Assembly (NCBI GenBank): GCA_003511885.1
Contig: DOIX01000437.1
Span: 1 to 22,470 of the forward strand
Source of the DNA: Cyanobacteria bacterium UBA11153
Lineage (GTDB): Bacteria > Cyanobacteriota > Cyanobacteriia > Cyanobacteriales > Coleofasciculaceae
Length of the DNA: 22,470 nt
Direction of reading: 5' to 3'
Of the stretch, positions 1 through 6,772 are shown piece by piece; position 1 is the stretch's first letter; each line of letters opens with the position of its first letter. A program made the translations under genes and the position numbers. The notes under the pieces were generated by a model. That model ran no database searches, was not told the origin of the DNA, and was given only the letters and a program-made list of their open reading frames with translations.

Positions 1-181
1 AATTAGGGCTTGCTGTATAAATCTGAAATCTTGACGGCAATTAGATAAGAGTGCATAGCTATAGTTACAAGTACCAGGAATAGGAGTTGCACCCCTCAAA
101 ATTCATGGACTTTTTCACTTAAACTGGAAAATTGCCCCACACCCCACCCCAACGAAAAGACTTTTTCATCAAACCCTAATT
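1..181. mobile_element. possible IS end or MITE-like remnant
   Basis: The window opens with AATTAGGG, and its exact reverse complement CCCTAATT ends at 181. By eye, bases 1-24 match the reverse complement of 158-181 at about 18 of 24 positions, which resembles degenerate terminal inverted repeats. A 10-base direct repeat GACTTTTTCA lies at 108-117 and 159-168. No open frame of useful size is present and I see no transposase. The start coincides with the window edge, so the true left end and any target-site duplication cannot be judged. It could equally be the non-coding end of a larger IS element extending left. The rest of the spacer (182-285) holds nothing I recognise. Confidence 0.35.
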
Positions 182-285
182 AGGATCATCCGTTTTCAGA
201 TCCCTCCTCACAATCCACTATGCCATTCCTCATTCACAGATTTATACCATTTTTGAAAATTTGGATCGTTTCTTAACAAAGAAAA

Positions 286-858
286 TTATTTAAACAATTG
301 AGCTAATTCTTCATTGGATGTACCGAGAATTCTCGCCAGACTACTCATCTCACTATCAGTGAATCCATCGCGAATTTCTGTCAATTCTTCAACTGATTTG
401 CCGAGAATTCGTGACAGAGACTTTAACTGATTGTCACTGATATCTTTGCCATCGAAAATATCTTTAAGTTCTTGAGGACTTAACTTGTAAGAATAGCAAA
501 AGCGGACAAATTCGCGATTGCTCACATCAAGTTCCTCTTGACGTTCCCGGAGTAAAAATGCGATCGCGCGGGTTCCGTGTTCCGGACGTTTAGCACTCTC
601 CATATAGTGCTTCATCCTTTTATTAAGCTGATTGGCATTGCCACCTGATTGTCTAATCAAATCTAAACAAGCCATTTTGAATGCTTTGTATACAGCTTCA
701 TTCTCTTCATGAAGTTTTTCATATTCATTAAAAGTTTCCACAATTTTGGCGGCAAATTCTGGCGTACAAAAGCCAACCTCCATATCTTCATAAGAAATTG
801 AAATATAGGAGCGATAGTGATTGAGTTCTAAACGCAGGGGTTGATTAGTTCGTCGCAT
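286..858 (-). CDS. helix-turn-helix-like protein of unknown function with C-terminal internal repeat
   Basis: This encodes 190 residues from an ATG at 858. Residues about 98-160 look like a Cro/C1-type (XRE) helix-turn-helix: a helix with LLRERQEEL, then SNREFVRFC, then LSPQELKDIF, followed by DNQLKSLSRILGKSVEEL. The last helix is then duplicated: residues 141-163 and 167-189 share the pattern (S/T)D..(L/M).SL(S/A)RILG.S.EEL. At DNA level the decamer CCGAGAATTC recurs 78 bases apart (323-332 and 401-410), a period of 26 codons. Residues 1-95 are acidic and helical and resemble no family I can name. A DNA-binding or protein-interaction role is plausible, but the target is unknown. The gene is monocistronic by position: the upstream neighbour aroA ends 321 bases away. 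Confidence 0.7.
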   Translation of the reverse strand: MRRTNQPLRLELNHYRSYISISYEDMEVGFCTPEFAAKIVETFNEYEKLHEENEAVYKAFKMACLDLIRQSGGNANQLNKRMKHYMESAKRPEHGTRAIAFLLRERQEELDVSNREFVRFCYSYKLSPQELKDIFDGKDISDNQLKSLSRILGKSVEELTEIRDGFTDSEMSSLARILGTSNEELAQLFK

Positions 859-1179
859 ATATCCAACGTTTTAGCAAAACGCTATGATCGGGAAGTTATT
901 TGACTAATTGTGCCAAAATCTAGCTCCTTTGGATAGTCTTCTATAATGCAAAAGTGAATATTATACCTTTTGGAGCCAAAAATCCAGATTTCTGAGATTA
1001 AAATAAGGAAGAGGCCAGAGACTAGGGGCTAGTGACTAGAGGTTGGCAAGCTAATCGCCTTGTTAAATATAACGGTTTTTTTGCCGAGAAAGTAGATCCC
1101 AGAAACTAGGTACTTCCGTGACAGGGGGGTGTCTGTCTATTGCCAAGGCGATATCTCCACCCCGTCAGGGCGATCGCAG
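859..1179. other. intergenic spacer between aroA and the HTH-like gene
   Basis: This 321-base spacer holds no convincing gene. It contains a short run of 7-base repeats at 1021-1041 (actaggg, gctagtg, actagag), the same family as the array at 12538-12565. It also holds a small hairpin, GACAG 1120-1124 with CTGTC 1133-1137, around a run of six G. The aroA-proximal edge carries the hairpin listed separately at 1164-1190. A promoter for the HTH-like gene probably lies near 860-960, but I see no clear boxes. Confidence 0.4.
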
Positions 1180-1190
1180 TTATCGCTGAC
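1164..1190 (-). terminator. stem-loop overlapping the aroA stop codon
   Basis: GTCA (1164-1167) pairs with TGAC (1187-1190) and GCGAT (1170-1174) pairs with ATCGC (1182-1186), leaving a two-base bulge and a 7-base loop. The aroA TAA stop (1182-1180) lies within it, and a HIP1 octamer (1170-1177) forms one arm. No U-tract follows on the minus strand, so it is not a classic intrinsic terminator. It may only protect the 3' end or be chance pairing around HIP1. Confidence 0.3.
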
Positions 1191-2532
1191 AAAGTTTTTG
1201 TAAGGTAGTGGTAAAATCTGGATAGGATATGGCAGCCGCTTCAGCACCGTGAATAGTGGTTGTCCCTGTGGCATTGAGGGCGGCAATAGCAAGACTCATG
1301 GCAATCCGGTGATCGAGATAAGTCTCCAACTCACATCCGGTTAGGGCTGTAGTGCCAGTAATTTCCAAACCATCGGGTAATTCCGTCACTTTACCACCCA
1401 TGCGGTTTAACTGAGATGCTACCGCAGAAATGCGATCGCTTTCCTTGACTCTCAATTCTGCTGCATCCCGAATTACGGTGGTTCCTCGGGCAAATAGAGC
1501 GGCTACGGCTAAAATGGGAATCTCATCTATTAAACGGGGTATCAAATCTCCGGCGATGGTACAAGCTTGGAGTTGACTATAGCGTACTCGCAAATCCGCT
1601 ACAGGTTCCCCCGCTACCTCGCGCTGATTTTCTCGCTTAATATCTGCCCCCATCATTTCCAGGACTTCTAAAATACCTGTACGGGTAGGATTAACTCCGA
1701 CATTCTCAATTACCAATTCTGAATTGGGGACAATCGCACCTGCAACTAACCAAAAGGCTGCGGAACTAATATCGCCTGGTACAATTACTGTTTGCCCGGA
1801 TAATTGGGCAGGACCGATGACTGTGGCGCTACTGGTTTCTGGATTAATCCGGATTTTTGCCCCAAAAGCCCTTAGCATCCGTTCGCTATGATCTCTAGAT
1901 AGGGCAGGCTCAGTTACTGTTGTTTCCCCTTCTACCATTAAACCAGCTAAGAGAATACAGGATTTCACCTGAGCCGAGGCAATGGGAGAATGGTAATGAG
2001 TGGGTTTTAGTTGAGAGCCTTGTACAGCCAGAGGTGCTAAGGAATTGCCCTTTCTGCCCCAAATATGAGCGCCCATCTCTTGTAAGGGTTTGACGACGCG
2101 AGACATAGGGCGCGATCGCAATGAACTATCTCCGGTTACACTAAAAAAGCGTCCTGGATGGGAAGCGAGCAATCCCAACATTAATCGCAGGGTTGTACCA
2201 GAATTACCTGCATTTAAAATATCAGCAGGTTCTTGCAATTGTCCCAGTCCGATCCCTTTGATGGTAACCTGTTCCGTATTCAAGGGAGAAATTTCTGCAC
2301 CCATTGCCTGGAAGCAAGCCGCCGTGCTGCGGGGATCTTCTCCTAGAAGCAATCCGTGGATTTTTGTTTCTCCAGTTGCGATCGCACCCAACATTAAAGC
2401 ACGATGAGAGATAGACTTATCACCGGGAACCGTAATACTTCCGACAAGAGATAGTCCCGATAAGGGTGGTTGGATAATTAAATCTTGTCGATCTTCCGTG
2501 CTTTTGGTAGTAACAACTGCACTCACTGGCAT
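1180..2532 (-). CDS. aroA: 3-phosphoshikimate 1-carboxyvinyltransferase (EPSP synthase)
   Basis: This cytosolic enzyme transfers enolpyruvyl from PEP to shikimate-3-phosphate, step six of the shikimate pathway to aromatic amino acids and quinones. It has 450 residues, the usual full length, starting at ATG 2532. Visible motifs are [13 protein letters not shown] near the N terminus (substrate-binding Lys), [54 protein letters not shown] and RVKESDRI. The combination GDKS, SAQVK, RDHSE and NPTR matches the class II EPSP synthases, many of which tolerate glyphosate, rather than the E. coli-like class I. It is a single gene. A TACAAT box on the minus strand at 2571-2566 is a possible -10, but no good -35 accompanies it. 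Identification is firm; the class assignment rests on motifs only. Confidence 0.97.
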   Translation of the reverse strand: MPVSAVVTTKSTEDRQDLIIQPPLSGLSLVGSITVPGDKSISHRALMLGAIATGETKIHGLLLGEDPRSTAACFQAMGAEISPLNTEQVTIKGIGLGQLQEPADILNAGNSGTTLRLMLGLLASHPGRFFSVTGDSSLRSRPMSRVVKPLQEMGAHIWGRKGNSLAPLAVQGSQLKPTHYHSPIASAQVKSCILLAGLMVEGETTVTEPALSRDHSERMLRAFGAKIRINPETSSATVIGPAQLSGQTVIVPGDISSAAFWLVAGAIVPNSELVIENVGVNPTRTGILEVLEMMGADIKRENQREVAGEPVADLRVRYSQLQACTIAGDLIPRLIDEIPILAVAALFARGTTVIRDAAELRVKESDRISAVASQLNRMGGKVTELPDGLEITGTTALTGCELETYLDHRIAMSLAIAALNATGTTTIHGAEAAAISYPDFTTTLQKLCQR

Positions 2533-2643
2533 GAAAATGGTTAGAAGTGATGGAGGTGAATCCTGATTGTATCAAAAGATGTATGGTTGAGTTTTGACAA
2601 AAAGCTATCCGCTCTCCCGCTCCGAAAAACCTAACCCCCCAGC

Positions 2644-2705
2644 CCCCTCCCCTAAAAGGAGAGGGGAGCCGGAAATCTTGCTCCCCTCTCCTTTTAGGGG
2701 AGGGG
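2644..2705. repeat. perfect 26-bp inverted repeat, C/G-rich dispersed palindrome
   Basis: Bases 2644-2669 are the exact reverse complement of 2680-2705, leaving a 10-base loop. The arms are runs of C and G around an AAAA/TTTT core. It lies in the 381-base spacer upstream of aroA and downstream of selO, both minus strand. It could end selO transcription, but no T-run follows and related palindromes occur elsewhere in the window, so a dispersed repeat is more likely. The short plus-strand open frame across it is a by-product of the repeat. The remainder of the spacer (2706-2840) shows nothing else clear. Confidence 0.75.
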
Positions 2706-2841
2706 TGAAAGTGTTAATTGAGAATGGTGCAAGATCTCAGTTTAAACAGACACGGCGACGCGGAGAAGGGGAGACACTCTGAGGGTTTGACGACGTGTTT
2801 TCTAACTGAATCATATCCAATTTAGATGCGTAGCAGCTTAT

Positions 2842-2872
2842 TAACCCCCCCAACCCCCCTTAGTAAGGGGGG
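2842..2872. repeat. C-rich palindrome, 9-bp arms
   Basis: CCCCCCTTA (2854-2862) is followed by a single base and TAAGGGGGG (2864-2872), a near-perfect palindrome, preceded by another C run (2845-2851). An almost identical copy is at 22422-22440, which supports a dispersed repeat family. It sits 42 bases past the selO stop, so it may also act as a 3'-end hairpin for selO. Confidence 0.65.
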
Positions 2873-2913
2873 AGCCAGCATCGCCACTGTAGCAGGCATT
2901 TAGAGAATTGGTT

Positions 2914-4395
2914 TTACTCTTTATCCTGCAATTTTTTTACTAAGTTATCAAAAGGTTCCCAAGTATCATTGCGATCGATTTCTCCCCAAACTTCTTCAAT
3001 TATTGGTCTTAATAATGCTGTTTGAGGATTTTTGTCCCGCAATCGATGACTTACTTGTGCTAATTCATCTCTTGATAAATCCTGCAAAATATGGTGATAT
3101 AATTCTCGCCAATTACCCAGTAATAAATCTTGTTCTGTGGATGGCAAAAATGATGTATTACTAAAAATCTTACTGGGATCGTCCCGCCAAATTGGCTCGA
3201 ACTGTTTGGTTAACTCGGTAAAGAAGGCGTGATATCCTACCTGAGTTTCTGCCAGGAAGTTAATCGTCAAATTTAATAACTCATTCCCCAATGATTCACT
3301 TATCTCAACAAATCCTAACTTACTCAACATAATTTTGCGATAAGTGAGATAATAATACTCATCAAATCTTGCCAAACCAGCTTCCATATCCTCCATCGGG
3401 ATGACCATTTTTAGTGGTTGCTGAAGCATTTCTAAATTGAGCCGACAGATGGATGGTTGATTTCCGTAACAATAACGTCCGTAATAGTCGAAATATGCTG
3501 CTGTAAAATTAGGATTATAGGTAGGAATAAAAGCGTAGGGACCATAATCAAAACTTTCCCCAGTAATAGACATATTATCAGTATTAAGGACAGCATGACA
3601 AAACCCCGCCGCCATCCACTGTGCCACTAATTCGGCAACTCGCTGGACTAACTCGGCATAGAATTGGACGTAGATAGGGATTTTATCCTGTAGCTGGGGA
3701 AAATCGGGAGCATCCAGAGCGCGATAGCTTGCACTGCTGCAAAGCTGTTCGCAAATCAGGTGTGGATAATAGTATTGAATTACATGATCTAAGAGTTTTT
3801 CGATTAAATCCCGCCGTTTAAAATAGTACAATCTCTCAAACGTACCAAAGCGAATATGAGAACGACTGAAACGGATCATAACCGAAGAACGAGTTGGGGA
3901 AGGTTCATCTCCCCGCCATAATTGTTCCCCCGTTTCAATCAAACTCAAACAGCGAGAAGTGCGTACCCCCAAACTATGTAAAGCTTCAGCAGCTAAAACT
4001 TCCCGCACCCCACCTTTGAGAGTTAATCTACCATCGGCATTTCTCGAATAAGGAGTAGTACCAGTCCCTTTTGTGCCAAAATCATATAATGTCCCATCAA
4101 TTCCCCGGACTTGACCGTAGAGAAAACCTCGTCCATCCCCTAATCTGGAATTATATTCTCCAAACTGATAGCCATGATAGCGCAAAGCTAAAAATGGTCG
4201 TATCCCAACAAACTTACCAAAAGCTTGGATAAAATCACCATCAGTTACATCATCAGGGTTTAATCCAAGTAGCGGTAATAATTGGTTATTCCGAAAGCGC
4301 AGAAGATGACAAGGAAATTCAGCAGCAGCTACTTCATCAAAGTAGTCATTGCCTAGTGATTCTAAAGCTGCTTCATATTCAAGGGAAAGAAACAT
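2914..4395 (-). CDS. selO: SelO family protein adenylyltransferase (UPF0061/YdiU)
   Basis: SelO proteins are pseudokinase-fold enzymes that transfer AMP from ATP to Ser, Thr or Tyr of target proteins and are linked to redox stress. The 493 residues cover the family: [12 protein letters not shown] (85-96), [12 protein letters not shown] (107-118, with the conserved Lys at 109), [14 protein letters not shown] (131-144), [11 protein letters not shown] (177-187) and the signature [16 protein letters not shown] (271-286). By alignment with the characterised Pseudomonas enzyme, Asp273 is the catalytic base and Asn274 and Asp283 bind the metal. The C terminus ends in lysine/glutamate with no Cys or UGA codon, so it is not the selenocysteine form. 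The start is ATG 4395. It is divergent from the CRR7-like gene across the heptamer array. Family assignment is firm; targets are unknown. Confidence 0.93.
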   Translation of the reverse strand: MFLSLEYEAALESLGNDYFDEVAAAEFPCHLLRFRNNQLLPLLGLNPDDVTDGDFIQAFGKFVGIRPFLALRYHGYQFGEYNSRLGDGRGFLYGQVRGIDGTLYDFGTKGTGTTPYSRNADGRLTLKGGVREVLAAEALHSLGVRTSRCLSLIETGEQLWRGDEPSPTRSSVMIRFSRSHIRFGTFERLYYFKRRDLIEKLLDHVIQYYYPHLICEQLCSSASYRALDAPDFPQLQDKIPIYVQFYAELVQRVAELVAQWMAAGFCHAVLNTDNMSITGESFDYGPYAFIPTYNPNFTAAYFDYYGRYCYGNQPSICRLNLEMLQQPLKMVIPMEDMEAGLARFDEYYYLTYRKIMLSKLGFVEISESLGNELLNLTINFLAETQVGYHAFFTELTKQFEPIWRDDPSKIFSNTSFLPSTEQDLLLGNWRELYHHILQDLSRDELAQVSHRLRDKNPQTALLRPIIEEVWGEIDRNDTWEPFDNLVKKLQDKE

Positions 4396-4452
4396 AATAA
4401 TAAATAGGGGCTATTGGCTGGGGAGTGGGGGCGAAGTGGTAATTTTTGAATA

Positions 4453-4557
4453 ATAACCAATGACTAATGACCAATGACTAATAACCAATGACCAATGACT
4501 AATGACCAATAACCAACAACGAATGACTAATAACCAATGACCAATGACTATTAACAA
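4453..4557. repeat. heptamer tandem array (STRR-type), consensus ATRACYA
   Basis: Fifteen consecutive 7-base units run from 4453 to 4557: ataacca, atgacta and atgacca alternate irregularly, with one diverged unit acaacga (4516-4522) and a final ttaacaa. This is the short tandemly repeated repetitive (STRR) class known in cyanobacteria. It fills most of the 174-base spacer between selO (minus) and the CRR7-like gene (plus), so promoters for both must lie in or beside it. The minus-strand reading frame open through it is repeat-encoded and not a gene. Confidence 0.9.
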
Positions 4558-4569
4558 AAGGACGACACA

Positions 4570-4827
4570 ATGAGAGATTCTATCATGTATCAAGAGGATG
4601 CTTATGTTGTCCTCGAAACCAACCAACCGGAACAATTTTTTACGCCAGAGGAGTTATTGACAAAACTCCAAGGAATTTTAGTAACTCGTCAGGATGAATT
4701 ACCGCGAGATTTACAGAAATTTGCCACAGTAGAAGCACAAGCAAAATATCTGATGGAAACTTCTTGTGAATTAGATGTTGGGGCAGGAGAATATTTACAG
4801 TGGTATGTAGTGCGACTTGAAAAATAA
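4570..4827 (+). CDS. CRR7-like (chlororespiratory reduction 7) protein
   Basis: This is an 85-residue acidic protein. The pattern MYQEDAYVVLE near the start, LPRDLQKF in the middle, SCELDVGAGEYLQWYVVRLEK at the end and the length fit the CRR7 family as I remember it. In plants CRR7 is needed for assembly or stability of subcomplex A of the chloroplast NDH complex; the cyanobacterial homologue is presumed to serve NDH-1. The ATG at 4570 has AAGGA at 4558-4562, seven bases upstream, which favours it over the internal ATG five codons later. The neighbours are the divergent selO and the convergent DUF2854-like gene. No membrane segment is visible. Family identification is from memory of the sequence pattern and has not been checked against a profile. 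Confidence 0.75.
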   Translation: MRDSIMYQEDAYVVLETNQPEQFFTPEELLTKLQGILVTRQDELPRDLQKFATVEAQAKYLMETSCELDVGAGEYLQWYVVRLEK

Positions 4828-4833
4828 CTATAT

Positions 4834-4907
4834 CAATGGACAGTTGACAGTTGATAGTTGATAGTTGACAGTGGATAGTTAAAAACTGTCCATTGTCAAT
4901 TGTCCAT
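4834..4907. repeat. heptamer array framed by a 12-bp inverted repeat between convergent genes
   Basis: Six 7-base units (cagttga, cagttga, tagttga, tagttga, cagtgga, tagttaa) fill 4841-4882. CAATGGACAGTT at 4834-4845 is the exact reverse complement of 4884-4895, so the array can form the loop of a long hairpin. More units of the same family read on the minus strand continue into 4890-4907. The element lies between the ends of the convergent CRR7-like gene (4827) and DUF2854-like gene (4896), where it could act as a bidirectional 3'-end structure. Confidence 0.75.
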
Positions 4908-5444
4908 TGCAATCAAAGCCACATCAATTTTTTCAGCTTCAGGTTGAGACAAATCAACTCGGATACCAGGACCAAAAAACTTCTCAATTTTTTGGCGTTT
5001 TTCCCGCCACATATCCAAAGTAATCAGTGGAGAAGAGAATTCCAATACCAAACCATATACTCCATCCGTCTCAATTTCCCTTAAACTATTTAGTATGGGT
5101 CGTTCCTCATCGCTAGGGGATAGTCCTAAACGTTCAAGAGCTTCATCAAGATGAGCTTTTTGACCGTAGCGATAACGAGTTACATCCAGACGAATTTGGT
5201 TTTGGGTAGGGGTAGCGGTTTCCTCGCGCAATTTTAGCACTAGAGGAGACGTTGGTTGGCTGAAGGGCACAGGTTTAAGTTCGCTAGCTTTCAGGGCAAG
5301 ACCACCTAAGACAAGAGGAATACCATAGAAAAATCCCACCAGATTTAAAGTGGCATTTTCCGTAGCGTAAGCTACAAAGCCGATAATAGCCAGGAAGCCA
5401 CCGACAGATAACCCCAACATGCTCAAGGAAATTTGGCGTAACAT
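4896..5444 (-). CDS. DUF2854-like membrane protein
   Basis: This is a 182-residue protein conserved in cyanobacteria and plastid-bearing organisms, with no established function that I know of. Two hydrophobic segments lie near residues 5-28 and 33-50 (GFFYGIPLVLGGLALKASEL), followed by a soluble domain with RLDVTRYRYGQKAHLDEALE and GLVLEFSSPLITLDMW. It is therefore probably a thylakoid or plasma membrane protein with a cytosolic C-terminal domain. The open frame extends one codon upstream to a TTG, but ATG at 5444 is the more natural start. The last codons (Met-Asp-Asn-stop) are formed by a 7-base repeat at 4890-4907. It is convergent with the CRR7-like gene. The family name is given from memory of the motif pattern. 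Confidence 0.75.
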   Translation of the reverse strand: MLRQISLSMLGLSVGGFLAIIGFVAYATENATLNLVGFFYGIPLVLGGLALKASELKPVPFSQPTSPLVLKLREETATPTQNQIRLDVTRYRYGQKAHLDEALERLGLSPSDEERPILNSLREIETDGVYGLVLEFSSPLITLDMWREKRQKIEKFFGPGIRVDLSQPEAEKIDVALIAMDN

Positions 5445-5855
5445 CAAGATTAAGCGATCGCAATAAAAAGTACTCCAGCCTTATTATCCTAGTCAGGGGG
5501 TGACATCTGAAACTATTTTTTTCGAGAATGACTGTGGATGTGGCGTGAGAGAGGAAACATTTAGGCGAGGAGAGACTCTCAAGTATCTTGTGGCAAGAGA
5601 TGAGAGAGAAAATTAGAGGAGTTGCGATGGCGAAGCCCAACCCAGGCATCGCATTATTTACTCACGCTAGATCTAACACCCATAGTATTTAAGCACAAGA
5701 GGGTATCAACCCCGCCTCCCAAACTGAGGATTTCTCAGAGAAACTGGTTAATCAGGGCAAGTGTTAACCCAAACACCCGGTGGCTTAGTGGTTGAGAGTT
5801 TTAGATTGAATTCCGACTAATTACTGATTTGAGAAAGGGTAGATTGCTTTGGCAA
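5445..5855. other. spacer with no supported gene
   Basis: About 410 bases upstream of the DUF2854-like gene and of the small plus-strand gene. A HIP1 octamer lies at 5454-5461, beside the DUF2854-like start. A possible 21-codon plus-strand frame (5627-5692) follows AGGAG at good spacing, but it overlaps an imperfect GCGATG/CATCGC hairpin, so I do not call it. Two overlapping stems occur at the right edge: TAGATTG 5840-5846 with CAATCTA 5860-5866, and GATTGC 5842-5847 with GCAATC 5852-5857. They cannot form at the same time. Confidence 0.4.
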
Positions 5856-5884
5856 TCGTCAATCTAGCATCTTCCCCTTATAAT
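5856..5884 (+). promoter_or_regulatory. putative sigma70-type promoter for the 86-residue gene
   Basis: A perfect TATAAT lies at 5879-5884, with TCGTCA (four of six against TTGACA) at 5856-5861 and a spacing of 17. Transcription would start near 5891, giving a leader of about 74 bases before ATG 5965. The -35 overlaps the right arm of the 5840-5866 stem. Confidence 0.45.
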
Positions 5885-5964
5885 CAAGTTTAATCCCGTT
5901 CTATTTTTTGTTCAGCAGGTTTTGGATTTCTCTGGCATTATGTCCCCTTAGCATAGTCTTAAAA

Positions 5965-6225
5965 ATGATTAAAGAAGAAAATCAACAAACGTCCTCAAAA
6001 ACACGGCTCCTCCAAGACCAGCTTAATTCACTCAAGCAGGAGGATGAAACGCTGTATAATATCCTAGCGGTTGATGTTTGGGCGTTGGCGAAAACGATGG
6101 ATGAGTTTCAGCCGGGATTTTGGTCAGCATTTATGAAAAACCGCGAAAAAGCCCTGAAACGGTTTATATCAGAAGCAGTTAAGCACAAGCGAAATATCCC
6201 CAAGCGCCCGCCTTTCTTGAGCTAG
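5965..6225 (+). CDS. small hypothetical protein, 86 residues
   Basis: I do not recognise this family. From ATG 5965 it encodes a hydrophilic, mostly helical protein: an N-terminal stretch rich in Gln, Glu and Lys (about 1-35), a central DVWALAKTMDEFQPGFW, and a strongly basic C terminus (KNREKALKRF, KHKRNIPKRPP). The frame can be extended 19 codons to a TTG at 5908, but that start adds a hydrophobic segment lying in leader sequence, so the ATG is preferred although no strong ribosome binding site precedes it. A promoter is proposed at 5856-5884. The next gene in the same direction begins 113 bases after the stop. Confidence 0.55.
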   Translation: MIKEENQQTSSKTRLLQDQLNSLKQEDETLYNILAVDVWALAKTMDEFQPGFWSAFMKNREKALKRFISEAVKHKRNIPKRPPFLS

Positions 6226-6284
6226 GTAAGATTAAATTAGGATAGTTCCATCTTGACAATTGCGAATTACTCGTTTTTTAAAAC

Positions 6285-6293
6285 TGATATAAT
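6285..6293 (+). promoter_or_regulatory. extended -10 promoter for the 58-residue gene
   Basis: TGATATAAT fits the extended -10 consensus TGnTATAAT perfectly. Transcription would begin near 6300, about 39 bases before the start codon. TTGACA at 6253-6258 is too far upstream (29-base spacing) to be its -35, which is tolerable for an extended -10. Confidence 0.5.
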
Positions 6294-6338
6294 CGGATTC
6301 GTAGGATAGTCTGTTTCATTGATAAAAGGAAGTAACCA

Positions 6339-6515
6339 ATGATCTCACAAACAATTCGCGAAAGAGTTGCTTTAATAGAAACAAAACGAGAGGCTTTAGT
6401 TAGGTTGCTAGAACAGCCAAATCTGGGAATCTTGAGAATTGATGTGAATCAAGCTTTGGAAGAATTAGATGAGTTAATGGATGAGTTTAAGCGGACTTTT
6501 CCCGATTTAGCATAA
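6339..6515 (+). CDS. small helical hypothetical protein, 58 residues
   Basis: ATG 6339 is preceded by AAGGAAG (6326-6332) at ideal spacing and by a strong extended -10 promoter (6285-6293), so this short frame is very likely translated. The protein is charged and helical: it begins MISQTIRERVALIETKREAL, has a short break around QPNLGILRID, then a second helix ALEELDELMDEF and a short KRTFPDLA tail. The heptad-like Leu/Ile spacing suggests a helical hairpin or coiled coil. I do not recognise a family. It ends just before the tandem hairpin repeats at 6530 and lies downstream of another small gene in the same direction. A regulatory or antitoxin-like role is possible, but nothing shows it. Confidence 0.6.
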   Translation: MISQTIRERVALIETKREALVRLLEQPNLGILRIDVNQALEELDELMDEFKRTFPDLA

Positions 6516-6529
6516 CCCAAATTAAATTT

Positions 6530-6747
6530 GAGGCACTAAAGTGCTTACTACTAACCTAATTTATACAAGGACGATTGTTTGTAGTAGGCACTTCAGTGCA
6601 TTAAAAACCTATTTTTTGAGGAACTAAAGTGCTTACTACTAACCTGTTTATACAAGGACGATTGTTTGTAGTAGGGACTTCAGTGCATTAAAAACCTATT
6701 TTTTGAAGCACTAAAGTGCTTACTACTAACCTGTTTATACAAGCACA
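6530..6747. repeat. 2.5 tandem copies of an 87-88 base hairpin-bearing repeat
   Basis: Units begin at 6530, 6618 and 6705 (periods 88 and 87); the third is cut after about 43 bases. Each unit has GCACTAAAGTGC-like and GCACTTCAGTGC-like palindromes flanked by TTACTAC and GTAGTAG. Read as elements GTAGTAG-palindrome-loop-palindrome-TTACTAC, there are two complete ones (6581-6639 and 6668-6726) and a left half (6533-6551). They fill the spacer between the convergent 58-residue gene and the glycoside hydrolase gene. A related element lies at 9466-9523. Confidence 0.85.
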
Positions 6748-6772
6748 ATGCTACCGGACATAATATCATTTA

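Noticed and set aside
2594-2782. Plus-strand 62-codon frame
   Set aside because: It runs through the 26-bp inverted repeat; Pro/Arg-rich composition comes from the repeat and there is no ribosome binding site.
4411-4635. Minus-strand open frame of 74 codons with a repeating Leu-Val-Ile-Ser-His-Trp pattern
   Set aside because: It is the translation of the heptamer array and overlaps the start of the CRR7-like gene on the other strand.
5627-5692. 21-codon plus-strand frame after AGGAG at good spacing, possible leader peptide
   Set aside because: It overlaps an imperfect GCGATG/CATCGC hairpin typical of repeat DNA and no regulated gene follows closely; evidence is too thin.
5774-5830. tRNA-like D-arm pattern (GTGGCTTAGTGGTTGAGAG)
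   Set aside because: No matching acceptor stem, anticodon arm or standard T-arm GGTTCRA follows.
6253-6293. TTGACA plus TATAAT as a standard promoter
   Set aside because: The spacing is 29 bases, too long; only the extended -10 is kept.
4453-6747. Repeat arrays as possible CRISPR
   Set aside because: Units are 7 bases without spacers, or 87-88 bases in direct tandem; there are no unique spacers and no cas genes.
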